A stretch of DNA of 64,000 nt from Pirellulaceae bacterium (lineage in GTDB: Bacteria; Planctomycetota; Planctomycetia; Pirellulales; Pirellulaceae). The notes under the pieces were generated by a model. That model searched no databases and was not told where the DNA came from. It saw only the letters and a list, made by a program, of their open reading frames with translations. This document shows positions 37,909 through 47,643 of this stretch, one piece after another. Where the stretch lies: contig JAHBXT010000001.1 of the NCBI GenBank assembly GCA_019636385.1, positions 1,426,001-1,490,000 of the forward strand, read 5' to 3'. A program made the position numbers and the translations under genes. The first letter of the stretch is position 1. Every line of letters begins with the position of its first letter.

Positions 37909-40401
37909 CTACTGGATGCCTAGATCGACTAGCGGAACTGCGATACCTCGGTTGTTGATCTGCCAGGGGATCCAGACCAGACACAGTAGATCGACTTTGA
38001 TGTCGGTTTTGCGGCACCGGACTTCGATGGGCTGCAAGGTCAGACTTTGTGGCGCATACTTGCTGCTGAGCTCGTCGAGTTCTTGTTGACACTGACTTTC
38101 CAGTTCTAGCCGCTGCCCCATCAGCGACTCAACCGTTTCATTGGCCAATCCCACGTTGGATCGCTTTTCGAATGCCCTGGCGGCATCGCGGCCAGCCATC
38201 CTCGTACGTGTGGCGGTTACTTTGTTGCCTAGCAAGCGACCCAATACGGTGGTTCCGACGTTCAATACCGTATTCCATTTTTCTTTGTCATACTTGGCCT
38301 TTTCCTTTTCCAGACGTTGCTCGGCGGCGCGAATCTTGGCTTCCAAAGATTCATATTGTCGCGCATATTTTTGTTGCAGTTTGGATTTCTCTTGATCGCG
38401 CAGCTCGCGGATTTCCTGAGCCCAGCTCAGACGTGCGTCCACTTCATCTTGCCCCGGACGACTGATGCGACCGAGTTGTTTGCATTCAAAGAGTTGTATG
38501 GGGCGCTGGCGATAGAGTTCGTCGGCCAGCTCTTTATCCCACTGACGATACGATTTTTCATTGAGCATTGTTCCGGGGATGTCTTCGTACTGGTAATCAT
38601 ATTCAGGCGACTTGGCCAGCTCCAGTGAATCGGGGGGCAATTCAATGGCAGCCCGCCAAATTTGCTCAGGCAATTGACCCTCGTAACAATACAACAATGA
38701 TCGTGTGTGATATTGATCTAACTTGGAGGCGGCATGGACATAGCGACAAGCCGCCGTGGCCAGCACGGCAGGGCGATAGATTCTGCGCGCCGACGCATCC
38801 GGATCACGGCTACTGACCCAAAACCTTTCGGTAATTGCATGAGGTACCAGTGGGCGCTCTGATTTCAAGGTTATGGCGGCGCTTCCGCTGGCCGCTGGCA
38901 GTGGTGCGGTAGTCGGAGTCTCGCTTGTCGATTTTGACGCCAGCGCTGGTCGTTGATCAGGTAGCAATTGACTGCGAAGAGGGTCCATCAATTGCTGTAT
39001 TTGTTGGCGCGACAACGGGCCTCGCAGGTAGCTCATGACCCAACGTGACTGAAAGACCGTGGGTCCGTCGTCGTGCACATTGTTCATTAAGAACACTCGG
39101 CTGCCTAAGGCAGCCAACATCTCACTCATTGCCGTCTTGTCGAACCTGGCTCCTGTTTGTGCGGCTGCGCCCTCCAGACCATCGATGATGCGATCTTTGT
39201 CTCGCTGCGTTTGCAGCCGACCCAAGAACCATGTCCCAATGTTGGCCAAGCCTTTGTAATCCAAATCAACCGGATTCTGCGTAGCCAGCACAATGCCCAA
39301 GCCAAAGGCGCGCGCCTGCTTGAGTAACACCAGCATCGGTGGCTTGCTGGGTGGCTTGGCCGATGGTGGAAAGTAGCCGTAAATTTCATCCATATAAAAC
39401 AGGGCACGCAAGCTGCTGGTACCAGGCTGGGTTCGCACCCAACTGAGTAGTTCATTGAGCAAGATAGTGACGAAAAACATCCGCTCCGAGTCATTCAAAT
39501 GGGCGATTGATATGATTGACAATCGGGGCTTGCCCTGACTGGTGTACAGCAGGCTCTTGATATCCAGCGGTTGCCCTTCCAGCCAACCGGCAAATGCCGG
39601 ACTGGCCAGAAGGTTGTTCAGCCCCATGGCCATCTTCATCCGCTCGCTGGCCGGGAAGAAGGTTTCCATATCAAATACACCTACCTTATCCATCGGCGGG
39701 CTTTGGATACTGCGAATCAGCGTGGGCAAGTCCAGATTCTGACCTTGACGCCAGGCGTGATCGAACAGACTAGATAACAAGATATGCTGGCGACTGGTTA
39801 ACGGGTCTTCGTTGTTACCCATCAGAGTTAACAACCCCGACGCTGCACCTGCCACGCGTTCGCGAAAGACTTCGCTGTCGTCCAACACTGGCTGTGGCGG
39901 TGCGTTGAAGCTTTTGAGTACCGTTAGCGGAATGCCGGCGTTGCTACCAGGCGTGTAGATGGCGATGTCCACCGACTGACGATAACGATTGATGCGCTCT
40001 GGCGGCTGATCCCATTGGGCAAGTCCGGTTCGCCAACGATCAGCGATTTGAGCCGCATAGTCGGCGGTTGTTTGCCCGGCCCGCGAGGCTTCATCCGGGT
40101 CAATCCACTTCTCAAAGTCCTTCGCCTGCAATTCAGGGAAGGCCAGCATCAGGTTTCCTAAGTCGCCTTTGGGGTCAATACAAATCGCCGGAATCCCATC
40201 AATGGCCGCTTCCTCCAGCAGCGCCAAACAGAGGCCTGTCTTGCCGCTGCCGGTCATCCCGACGCACATAGCATGCGTGGTCAGGTCTTTGGCATCGTAT
40301 AAGACTTTGTCGTCCAGCAGTTTGCGGCCATTGAGCTCAAACTTCTTACCCACATAGAAGCTGGCTGGCAGTTCGTAATCCATGTGCTGGGCGTCGGACA
40401 T
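37909..40401 (-). CDS. HerA/VirB4-type ATPase (DUF87 helicase-like)
   Basis: 830 residues, cytosolic. Walker A is GMTGSGKTG (about 48-56), ICIDPKGDLGNL (about 73-84) is the conserved strand of HerA/FtsK-like pumps, Walker B is FYMDEIYGYF (about 337), and VLATQNPVDLDYKGL is the sensor region. A Lys/Glu-rich coiled coil (about 675-735, KIRAAEQRLEKEKAKYDKEK) precedes a C-terminal beta-rich part ending VCLVWIPWQI-like (LLCLVWIPWQINNRG). Members use ATP to move DNA or proteins. No NurA nuclease or secretion genes lie beside it, so its target is unknown. Confidence 0.8.
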   Translation of the reverse strand: MSDAQHMDYELPASFYVGKKFELNGRKLLDDKVLYDAKDLTTHAMCVGMTGSGKTGLCLALLEEAAIDGIPAICIDPKGDLGNLMLAFPELQAKDFEKWIDPDEASRAGQTTADYAAQIADRWRTGLAQWDQPPERINRYRQSVDIAIYTPGSNAGIPLTVLKSFNAPPQPVLDDSEVFRERVAGAASGLLTLMGNNEDPLTSRQHILLSSLFDHAWRQGQNLDLPTLIRSIQSPPMDKVGVFDMETFFPASERMKMAMGLNNLLASPAFAGWLEGQPLDIKSLLYTSQGKPRLSIISIAHLNDSERMFFVTILLNELLSWVRTQPGTSSLRALFYMDEIYGYFPPSAKPPSKPPMLVLLKQARAFGLGIVLATQNPVDLDYKGLANIGTWFLGRLQTQRDKDRIIDGLEGAAAQTGARFDKTAMSEMLAALGSRVFLMNNVHDDGPTVFQSRWVMSYLRGPLSRQQIQQLMDPLRSQLLPDQRPALASKSTSETPTTAPLPAASGSAAITLKSERPLVPHAITERFWVSSRDPDASARRIYRPAVLATAACRYVHAASKLDQYHTRSLLYCYEGQLPEQIWRAAIELPPDSLELAKSPEYDYQYEDIPGTMLNEKSYRQWDKELADELYRQRPIQLFECKQLGRISRPGQDEVDARLSWAQEIRELRDQEKSKLQQKYARQYESLEAKIRAAEQRLEKEKAKYDKEKWNTVLNVGTTVLGRLLGNKVTATRTRMAGRDAARAFEKRSNVGLANETVESLMGQRLELESQCQQELDELSSKYAPQSLTLQPIEVRCRKTDIKVDLLCLVWIPWQINNRGIAVPLVDLGIQ

Positions 40402-41137
40402 TCGACTAGACCTCCTGCAGCGAAAAAGTCACTTGATACGCGATCCTGTCACGCGACCGCCAGCTCATCTTAACAGATGCCAAACGGCCAGATAAGCGAG
40501 CTAACGTGCCATGCCGAGGCGGGATAAGCTATGATACTGTAGTAAGTACAAGTGACCGTAGTCACCGAGCCCCATGGATTGCATCGAGCGAACTGATTGA
40601 AAGCCAAACCAGTCGCATGTATCGCGAAGCACGCTGAGAGCGTTGATTTTTTCAGATTTGCAAGCTGTGCCGTTCTCTCTGCGCCTTGGTGCCGCTGTAT
40701 GACTGGAGCTACCTTACAGCGAGTCGGTCGTCCCGTTAGGGACGTGATATTGGTAGAACACACGCTCTCTGGCGTCATGGCGTTCCGTAGGAATGCGATG
40801 TTGGCTTCACCATAAATCACCTACCAACATTACGCCCCTAATGGGGCTGGGTGGATGTTGCGGCTGTTTGTTAGCTGGCCAACCGTTCAGTATGGGCTGT
40901 TGTCCAATTGCACGCAAACTCGTTATGATAGCGCTTGGCGTGTCCTTTCTCTCGAACTTGTTTGGTTGATCAAACAACAGTTTCAGGCAGGGCACCTTTT
41001 AACGAACACCAACGCAACACAGGCTCCGTGATCGCGTTCCCGTTTTTTCAGTTGAATTCCCTCGGCTCGGGGGCGCACCAGCCAGATGCCACTGGCCGGA
41101 TGCTGCCTCCCGCGATATTTATTGTTCGAGCACTAAC
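40402..41137. other. Intergenic, 736 bases with three evenly spaced hairpins
   Basis: No gene was recognised. The middle holds three short palindromes about 50 bases apart (listed separately). The right part should contain the promoter of the MoxR operon, including the AT-rich stretch near 40970-41060. Confidence 0.5.
40729..40847. repeat. Cluster of three short hairpins (REP-like)
   Basis: Hairpin 1 is CGTCCC-GTTA-GGGACG (40729-40744). Hairpin 2 is GCGTTCC-GTA-GGAATGC (40780-40796, one G.T pair). Hairpin 3 is GCCCC-TAAT-GGGGC (40834-40847). Starts are 51 and 54 bases apart. Loops of three to four bases, GC stems and even spacing resemble intergenic palindromic repeats; copies elsewhere in the genome would confirm this. 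Confidence 0.55.
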
Positions 41138-42196
41138 ATGCCCGCTGGCTCGCAGCCGCCCATTGATGATAAGACGGCCTTAGTACAACTGAGCCAAGCT
41201 GTGGCAGAGATTCGACTGCAGCTCGGACAGGTTATCGTTGGGCAATCCGCCGTCATCGATCAATTGCTGATCACGCTGCTGGCTGGCGGACACGCGCTAC
41301 TGGTAGGCGTGCCTGGTTTGGCTAAGACACTGCTAGTCTCAAGCTTGGCCAAGGCCCTGCAGCTTCAGTTCAGTCGAATACAGTTCACGCCAGACTTGAT
41401 GCCCGCTGACATTACCGGTACCGAGATCATTCAAGAAGATCGATCGACTGGCAGCCGCGATCTTCGATTCATGCCTGGCCCGGTATTTGCCAATATCATC
41501 TTGGCCGATGAAATCAACCGCACCCCCCCCAAGACTCAAGCAGCGCTGCTGGAAGCGATGCAAGAACGACAGGTAACCGCCGGTGGTCGCCGACACGCAC
41601 TGCCGAATCCCTTTTTTGTCTTAGCGACTCAGAATCCGATTGAACAGGAAGGCACCTATCCTTTACCGGAAGCTCAGTTAGACCGCTTTATGTTGCATAT
41701 CTTGGTCGATTACCCCAGCCAACAAGAGGAGTTGGAGATCGTCTTGCGGACCACAGCCGATCAGATTGTCGAACCAACCGCAACGCTGTCAGGTGAAAAA
41801 CTGATTGGACTGATCCATGTAGTTCGCCGAATCGCCATTACTCCATCGGTGGCGACGCTGGCAACTTGCATTGCTCGATTGACGCGACCGTTGGAACCGC
41901 TTGCCAGCCCGCTGGTCAAGCGCTGCGTGCGCTGGGGTGCCGGACCGCGCGCCAGCCAATACCTGGTACTGGGTGCCAAGGCGCGGGCCGCCATGCACGG
42001 CCACCCGGTAGTTGGACAAGAGGACATATTAGCTGTGGCCCAGCCGGTGCTCAGACATCGTATCAAACTGAATTTTCAAGCCGAAGCCGACGGCATCAAC
42101 AGCCAGCAGCTGATCGACGATGTGATCGCTCAGGCTCAGCAAGTTCTCTCGAATCGTTCTGCCAGTGAACAGCTCGACCAAATACTTCGATCCTGA
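41138..42196 (+). CDS. MoxR-type AAA+ ATPase
   Basis: 352 residues. Walker [11 protein letters not shown] (about 57-66), then [34 protein letters not shown] (Walker B) and [21 protein letters not shown] (Sensor 1 region), with a C-terminal AAA lid including [18 protein letters not shown]. MoxR ATPases act as chaperones that insert metals or assemble complexes together with VWA-domain partners. It heads an operon MoxR-DUF58-BatA-like-VWA and overlaps the next gene by 32 bases. Confidence 0.9.
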   Translation: MPAGSQPPIDDKTALVQLSQAVAEIRLQLGQVIVGQSAVIDQLLITLLAGGHALLVGVPGLAKTLLVSSLAKALQLQFSRIQFTPDLMPADITGTEIIQEDRSTGSRDLRFMPGPVFANIILADEINRTPPKTQAALLEAMQERQVTAGGRRHALPNPFFVLATQNPIEQEGTYPLPEAQLDRFMLHILVDYPSQQEELEIVLRTTADQIVEPTATLSGEKLIGLIHVVRRIAITPSVATLATCIARLTRPLEPLASPLVKRCVRWGAGPRASQYLVLGAKARAAMHGHPVVGQEDILAVAQPVLRHRIKLNFQAEADGINSQQLIDDVIAQAQQVLSNRSASEQLDQILRS

Positions 42197-43070
42197 GACG
42201 TTAGCGCTGATCCGACCGCTGGGCCTGCGAGTACGAGCAGTGGTCGAGGGTTTGACCGCTGGATTGCATCACAGTCGGCAGCGTGGTCAGTCGCTGGAAT
42301 TTGCTCAACACCGCGAATACGTTCCAGGCGATGATCTGCGACAGGTGGATTGGAAGGTGTTTGCCCGCACCGACAAACACTACGTGCGACAATTTGAGGA
42401 TGAAACAAATCTAACGGCCATGGTCTTGCTGGATAGGAGCCGCAGCATGGACTATCAAGGTCCGCGTGGCGGTTTGTCTAAACTCGAATACGCGCAATTG
42501 ATTGCATGCAGTCTGATCTATCTAATCATTGCCCAGCAAGATAGTGTGGGGCTGGCCACGTTTACAACGGACCTCCAGGACTGGTTGCGTCCGAGTAGTA
42601 GCCCGGTGCAAGTCGACAATGCTATCGGTTTGCTGGAACAACCTTCGGCCAATGAGCGCAGCAGTAACGTGTCTCGGGTTCTGCAACAATGCGCCGATCG
42701 GCTCACCAAACCAAGTTTGATCATTCTGATCAGTGACTTATTGGATAATCTGCCAGGCATACTCAAGGCGCTAAATATCTTGCGCTTGGCTGGTCACGAG
42801 GTATTAGTGCTACATGTACTGGACGCATGGGAAATTGAATTCCCATTCGATCGAGCCTGCAGTTTCGAAGGACTGGAAGGTGAAATGCCGTTGGCCGTTG
42901 ATCCGCAATTGATCGCCGGTGCTTACCGCACCGCCGTGGCCGATTTTTGCAGACAAGTTGAGTTAGGGTGCCGTCAAATAGATGGCGATTATTATCGGCT
43001 GCGCACTGACCAGTCGCTGGCGGTTAGCCTGTCGAGACTGCTGGCTCAGCGGCGGATGCGAAGGAGATAG
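42165..43070 (+). CDS. DUF58 protein with VWA-like fold
   Basis: 301 residues from a GTG overlapping the end of the MoxR gene. The DUF58 core is visible: [20 protein letters not shown] then [20 protein letters not shown]. The metal-binding DxSxS site of the VWA fold is present (LLDRSRSMD), followed by [12 protein letters not shown] and [11 protein letters not shown]. Proteins of this type are the usual partners of MoxR ATPases. The next gene starts two bases after its stop. Confidence 0.9.
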   Translation: MNSSTKYFDPETLALIRPLGLRVRAVVEGLTAGLHHSRQRGQSLEFAQHREYVPGDDLRQVDWKVFARTDKHYVRQFEDETNLTAMVLLDRSRSMDYQGPRGGLSKLEYAQLIACSLIYLIIAQQDSVGLATFTTDLQDWLRPSSSPVQVDNAIGLLEQPSANERSSNVSRVLQQCADRLTKPSLIILISDLLDNLPGILKALNILRLAGHEVLVLHVLDAWEIEFPFDRACSFEGLEGEMPLAVDPQLIAGAYRTAVADFCRQVELGCRQIDGDYYRLRTDQSLAVSLSRLLAQRRMRRR

Positions 43071-43072
43071 CC

Positions 43073-45223
43073 ATGTATGCCGTTGTGTTAGCTCAAGTTG
43101 GCTTTTCTAGCGCCGCGATGTTGGCTTGGGGCGCTGCTGCTTTGATTCCGCTGGTACTACATTTATGGCGACAGCGACGGCGGATAAGTGTACCCTGGGC
43201 GGCCATGCAATTGCTACGACAGGTGCAAGCTCATCAAGCTCGCCGTGCCAAGCTTTTCCAATGGCTGCTGGTGCTGTTGCGCATGTCGCTGCTGGTTGTG
43301 CTGGCGTTGGCGTTGGCACGACCCTTTTGGACTTCCTCGACAGTCAGCGATGGCACATTCACTCAACCTGTCGGGAAGTTGTGGATACTGGTGGTCGATA
43401 CCTCGTATTCCATGGGATATCGCGCCGACCAGCTAACGCGGCTGGAGCGGGCCACTGAGCGGGCCATGCAGATTCTGGCGGGCAGCCGTCCAGGAGATGC
43501 CTATGCATTAATTGCGGCCGAAGATCCCGCGCGGGGGGTGGTGGTCAGACCCACTTTGGACCGCCAGCGTATGGCGGCCGAAATCCAGCGACTGACCGAT
43601 ACTGCGTTGGGCTGCGATTTGGCTTCGGCCCTGACGATGGCTGATCAAATCGCCCAAGACGGCGCTCAAACCGGCGGTGTACCACGAACTGTTGAAATCG
43701 TTTTATTCAGCGATCTGAGCAGCGATTCGTGGCAGTCTGCCGTAGATGGACCGGCTGCGCGACTATGGCAGCAATTGCAACAGCGTTATCGAGTCACGAT
43801 CGAGCCCATTGTCGATACGCGCCCAGTGAACATGGCTGTCGAAACGCTGACCGCCTCGGCGACGCGCGTCGTGACCGGCAATCCGATCAACGTTCAAGCT
43901 ACCATTGCCAATTTCAGCGAGGCAGTGACTGGACTAGAGGTCGTCCTGGAACTCTCTGGACAAGTCGTCGCCAGGCAGCGTATCGATGTACCTTCTTACG
44001 ATCGCCAGACGGTTCAATTTGAAATCAAAGCCTACCAGCCAGGCATGCAGGTCTTGTCTGTCAGCATCCCTACCGACCGTTTACTGATCGACAATTACCG
44101 TGATTTGATTATCGATGTTCGCTCGGCTCATCGCGTGCTGATTGTGGCCCACCAAACGCAAGTCATCAATGCTTGGGACCTGGCACTGCGGTCACACCAC
44201 GAAGCGACGCGCGTCATCGCCGCCAGTAAGTTGCCGACAATGTCTCTGAAAGACTGGGATATCATCGTTATTGACAATCCCACGCCGACTGGACTGAACA
44301 GTCTGGAACGGTTGACCGAATATGTTCATGCTGGCGGTGCAGTCATCATGGCGATTGGTTCTAACCTGGGTGAAGATTTTCTTCAGGACATTCAACCGAA
44401 CACTCTGACGGCTCTTACCAACCTACTGGGTTGTCGGTTGCGATCTGCCAGCCAGTATGGTTCCTGGGACATCGATCCATTGGAATACTCCAGTCCTGTG
44501 GTTTCGGCCTTTGCTGGATTTCCGAACTCTGGATTGCTGACGACGCCCATCTTTCGGTACTGGGTAACCGACGTTGCGAGCGCTGAGTTGCAGGTCGATC
44601 TAGCACTGGCTACGGGGAAGCCGCTCATTGTTCGACACGCGTTGGGTCAAGGCACTGTAGCCACATGGCTGTCTGCACCGGAAGACGGTCAGAATTTAGT
44701 CGGCAAGGAAAGCTGGAATATCGTCGCAGGCTGGCCTAGTTTTTTACCTTTGGCTCAACAACTGGCCAATGTACTGGTGAGCGATGACTTGCAGCGCCTC
44801 AATGTGCTGGCAGGCCAACCATTAACGCTGTCGGTGCCAGCAGCGGTTGATGCAGTGGCGTTTCAACTAATTCGTCCTGACCAACAAACCGTACAATTGA
44901 TGTGTCAGCCATCAACAACAACTGAGGGCAACACATGCATTTATCCCACTACGGATCGGCGTGGAGTTTATCGGTTGACAGGACCGAACGTAGATTCACT
45001 GTTCGCAGTCAATATCAATGCCCGTCAAAGCGACCTGCGCCGTTTGGATCCCGCGCTGTTGTCTGCACTCAAAGCCACTGTCTATATCCCCGATAGGCTA
45101 ACCGAGATGTCTGGTTCGGCAGTTCAAAATGATTCGGTAGCCCGTTATCTGTTGATACTGCTGGGGGGATTATTGATTGGCGAATCCTGTCTGGCATGGT
45201 TCTTGGGAAGGCGCACAGCATGA
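43073..45223 (+). CDS. BatA-like membrane protein with VWA domain
   Basis: 716 residues. The N-terminus is the aerotolerance-regulator (BatA) membrane segment: MLAWGAAALIPLVLHLW, RRRISVPWAAMQLL, then a second helix LLRMSLLVVLALALARPFW. A VWA domain follows with VDTSYSMGYR (DxSxS), ALIAAEDPARG and IVLFSDLSSDSW. A CARDB-like beta domain and a region resembling glutamine-amidotransferase-fold domains follow (HRVLIVAHQTQVINAW, YVHAGGAVIMAIGSN). A last membrane helix (YLLILLGGLLIGESCLAWFLG) ends the protein. The next gene's ATG overlaps its stop. Confidence 0.85.
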   Translation: MYAVVLAQVGFSSAAMLAWGAAALIPLVLHLWRQRRRISVPWAAMQLLRQVQAHQARRAKLFQWLLVLLRMSLLVVLALALARPFWTSSTVSDGTFTQPVGKLWILVVDTSYSMGYRADQLTRLERATERAMQILAGSRPGDAYALIAAEDPARGVVVRPTLDRQRMAAEIQRLTDTALGCDLASALTMADQIAQDGAQTGGVPRTVEIVLFSDLSSDSWQSAVDGPAARLWQQLQQRYRVTIEPIVDTRPVNMAVETLTASATRVVTGNPINVQATIANFSEAVTGLEVVLELSGQVVARQRIDVPSYDRQTVQFEIKAYQPGMQVLSVSIPTDRLLIDNYRDLIIDVRSAHRVLIVAHQTQVINAWDLALRSHHEATRVIAASKLPTMSLKDWDIIVIDNPTPTGLNSLERLTEYVHAGGAVIMAIGSNLGEDFLQDIQPNTLTALTNLLGCRLRSASQYGSWDIDPLEYSSPVVSAFAGFPNSGLLTTPIFRYWVTDVASAELQVDLALATGKPLIVRHALGQGTVATWLSAPEDGQNLVGKESWNIVAGWPSFLPLAQQLANVLVSDDLQRLNVLAGQPLTLSVPAAVDAVAFQLIRPDQQTVQLMCQPSTTTEGNTCIYPTTDRRGVYRLTGPNVDSLFAVNINARQSDLRRLDPALLSALKATVYIPDRLTEMSGSAVQNDSVARYLLILLGGLLIGESCLAWFLGRRTA

Positions 45224-47529
45224 ACCTTCAACCTGTCGAGTCAGTCGAAACGACCTTACTGGTTCAATGGCCGCTGCCGCTGTGGATCACGCTGGTATTG
45301 GTCGCGATGGTTGGCAGTCTGGTCGCCTGGCTGTATCTCCACGAACGCGGTAACGCCTCACGTGGTTGGCGGCTGGGTTTGGCTGCGCTTCGAGGTATCG
45401 CGTTGGCACTAGTTTTATGGATGATGTCGGGTTGGAGCTGGCATCGCAACCGCATTCAGCGCCCGGACTTGGTTATTGCCGTGGATGTTTCAGACAGCAT
45501 GCGCACGGCCGATGGCAGCGCTGATCAGACAGGCAGACCAGCGCTCACTAGATTAAAACGTACAGAAGAGTTACTGAGCCTCTCAAAAGGTCAACTTGCT
45601 CAACTTCAGCAACAGTACCATGTGCGAAGTTTTGCGGTGGCCGACACGGCAGTGGTCTCTGAATTAGATTTGTCTACAGGGCACTGGTCGGATTCGTCGC
45701 CATCCTCGCCGATGATGAAGGCCACAAACCATAGCCGTTTGGGGGATGCGCTGTGTCAGATTATTGACCAGCAAGCTGGTCGTGGAACTGCAGCTATCCT
45801 ATTTTTGAGCGATGGAATTGCGACCGCTGGCGTGACGCTGTCCGAAGCGGGCCGTCGAGCGCGACTTGCGGGACTGCCAATTCACGCAGTCGCCGTTGGC
45901 CAACAGCATGTTCGGCCCGACCTGCGTATTGGCGACTTGCTGGCCGATCAACAGGTCTATCTCGGCGACCAGGTTACGCTAGAGGCCTCCGTCTTTGCTG
46001 ATGATATTACTGAGACGAGTGCGTTAGTTCAGTTAACCGACTTGGCCAGTGGCAATATTCTGGACCAACAGCGCGTGCAACTGACCGACGCTGTCAGCCA
46101 GCAATCCGTTAGGTTAAGTTTTGTGCCCGACCGAGCAGGCGAAATTGCCGTGCGGGTACAAGTTCAAGCGTTGCCTAACGAATTAGACACTCTGAACAAC
46201 CGTGTCGAGCACCGGTTGTTGGTAAACGATCGCGTGATTCGCGTGTTAATGGTATTTGCCGAACCCAGCTACGAGTTTCGATTTCTCAAACACTTCTTGG
46301 AACGCTCGACTCTGTTGGGAGCCGCCGCTACTAAAGCGTTTGAACTGACCAGTGTGTTGCAGGCGGCGGACCTGGAATACATCCAGCAGGATAGCTCAGC
46401 GGAACGCTTTGTGCCCAGCGATCCGGCTGCTCTGGCTCAGTTTGATGCGTTTGTGTTCGGCTCGATGAATTCAAATGCGATTCCTCGCAGCACACAGCAA
46501 GCCATTGTTCAGTCGATTATCGAAGGCGGTGCAGGTTGCATATTTTTGTTATCCGATCAGCGTGCCTTCCAGTCGCTGAACGATTGGCCACTGAAGATGC
46601 TATTGCCTACTCAGACGTTGGCCAACCTTGAGACAAATTCTTCAACTACCCAGTATCAACTGTCGGCTCAACCATCGGGCCGGTCGTCTTGGAGTCTTCC
46701 AGCCGTGGTGCTTGCGGATCAAAGCCACTGGCAACTCGATATGCTGCCTCGACTGCAATCGCTGTTGCACATTGAATCGCTGAAGCCAGGTGCCCAGGTA
46801 TTGGCTGAAGTTCGCCCGACTGATGGCGGGCAGCTCAGGCCGCTGTTAGTTGCGCAATTTGCGGGAGCGGGTCGATCGGCGTTGTTGGCCACCGATGAGA
46901 CATACCGCTGGACCGGTGCCTTTGGTTCTGACCGTTTTCATCAACAGTTCTGGGGACAGACTCTGCGCTGGTTGTGTCGTGGCAAGCTGGCGACATTGAA
47001 TCCATCGGAATTGAAAGCCTTGCCCGTGCAGGCTCCCGTGGGCTCGCCGATTTCGTTCCAATTGCGACTTCCTTCAACCCGAGCGGGAGTCGCTGAAACT
47101 GCTGAACTGAGCATCACGCGTGCCGACGGCTATCAGCGTTCCATTCTGCTGGCCAATCTACCAGCTCATCCGGGGCAGTTTCAGGGTACTGTTGAGAAAC
47201 TTGAACCGGGGTCGTACTGCGGAATATTAGTGCAGCCCGCGCTGGCCGAGCCACTGTCGGTCGATTTTTCGGTGACGGCTCCGCCCGGTGAATTGGCTCA
47301 ATTACGGACGGATTTTCTGGCAATGCAGGAAATGGCTGATTTATCCGGGGGCTGTGCTTATCGCGATGATTCCGGCCATCTCTGGCCAAGCCACTTGCCA
47401 CCCGGCAATTCTACGGTGGTGGGCAGTTTGCCTCCGTTGCCAATTTGGAATCAGCCTGTGGTGACATTATTATTGCTGTTCATTTTGACTGCTGAATGGC
47501 TACTGCGCCGCCGGATGAACATGCTTTGA
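45220..47529 (+). CDS. Membrane VWA-domain protein
   Basis: About 769 residues from ATG 45220, chosen for the ATGA overlap with the preceding stop. Two N-terminal helices (LWITLVLVAMVGSLVAWLYL and GIALALVLWMMSGWSW) precede a VWA domain with DLVIAVDVSDSMRTAD (DxSxS) and AAILFLSDGIATAG. A middle amidotransferase-fold-like segment has MVFAEPSYEFRFLKHFLER and IIEGGAGCIFLLSDQRAF. The C-terminus has one helix (PVVTLLLLFILTAEWLLRRR). It closes the four-gene MoxR operon, which probably assembles a membrane-bound envelope complex; the client is unknown. Confidence 0.85.
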   Translation: MNLQPVESVETTLLVQWPLPLWITLVLVAMVGSLVAWLYLHERGNASRGWRLGLAALRGIALALVLWMMSGWSWHRNRIQRPDLVIAVDVSDSMRTADGSADQTGRPALTRLKRTEELLSLSKGQLAQLQQQYHVRSFAVADTAVVSELDLSTGHWSDSSPSSPMMKATNHSRLGDALCQIIDQQAGRGTAAILFLSDGIATAGVTLSEAGRRARLAGLPIHAVAVGQQHVRPDLRIGDLLADQQVYLGDQVTLEASVFADDITETSALVQLTDLASGNILDQQRVQLTDAVSQQSVRLSFVPDRAGEIAVRVQVQALPNELDTLNNRVEHRLLVNDRVIRVLMVFAEPSYEFRFLKHFLERSTLLGAAATKAFELTSVLQAADLEYIQQDSSAERFVPSDPAALAQFDAFVFGSMNSNAIPRSTQQAIVQSIIEGGAGCIFLLSDQRAFQSLNDWPLKMLLPTQTLANLETNSSTTQYQLSAQPSGRSSWSLPAVVLADQSHWQLDMLPRLQSLLHIESLKPGAQVLAEVRPTDGGQLRPLLVAQFAGAGRSALLATDETYRWTGAFGSDRFHQQFWGQTLRWLCRGKLATLNPSELKALPVQAPVGSPISFQLRLPSTRAGVAETAELSITRADGYQRSILLANLPAHPGQFQGTVEKLEPGSYCGILVQPALAEPLSVDFSVTAPPGELAQLRTDFLAMQEMADLSGGCAYRDDSGHLWPSHLPPGNSTVVGSLPPLPIWNQPVVTLLLLFILTAEWLLRRRMNML

Positions 47530-47643
47530 TGCGTTCAGCGGTCAGCCTGATTAGTCTCAAAATGTAGCGTAAATCCGTTCCCCCTGGTACAATGAGCGGG
47601 TTCGTAACCACCTTTCACTCCCGCCTTGATAGGAGCCCGCCAC

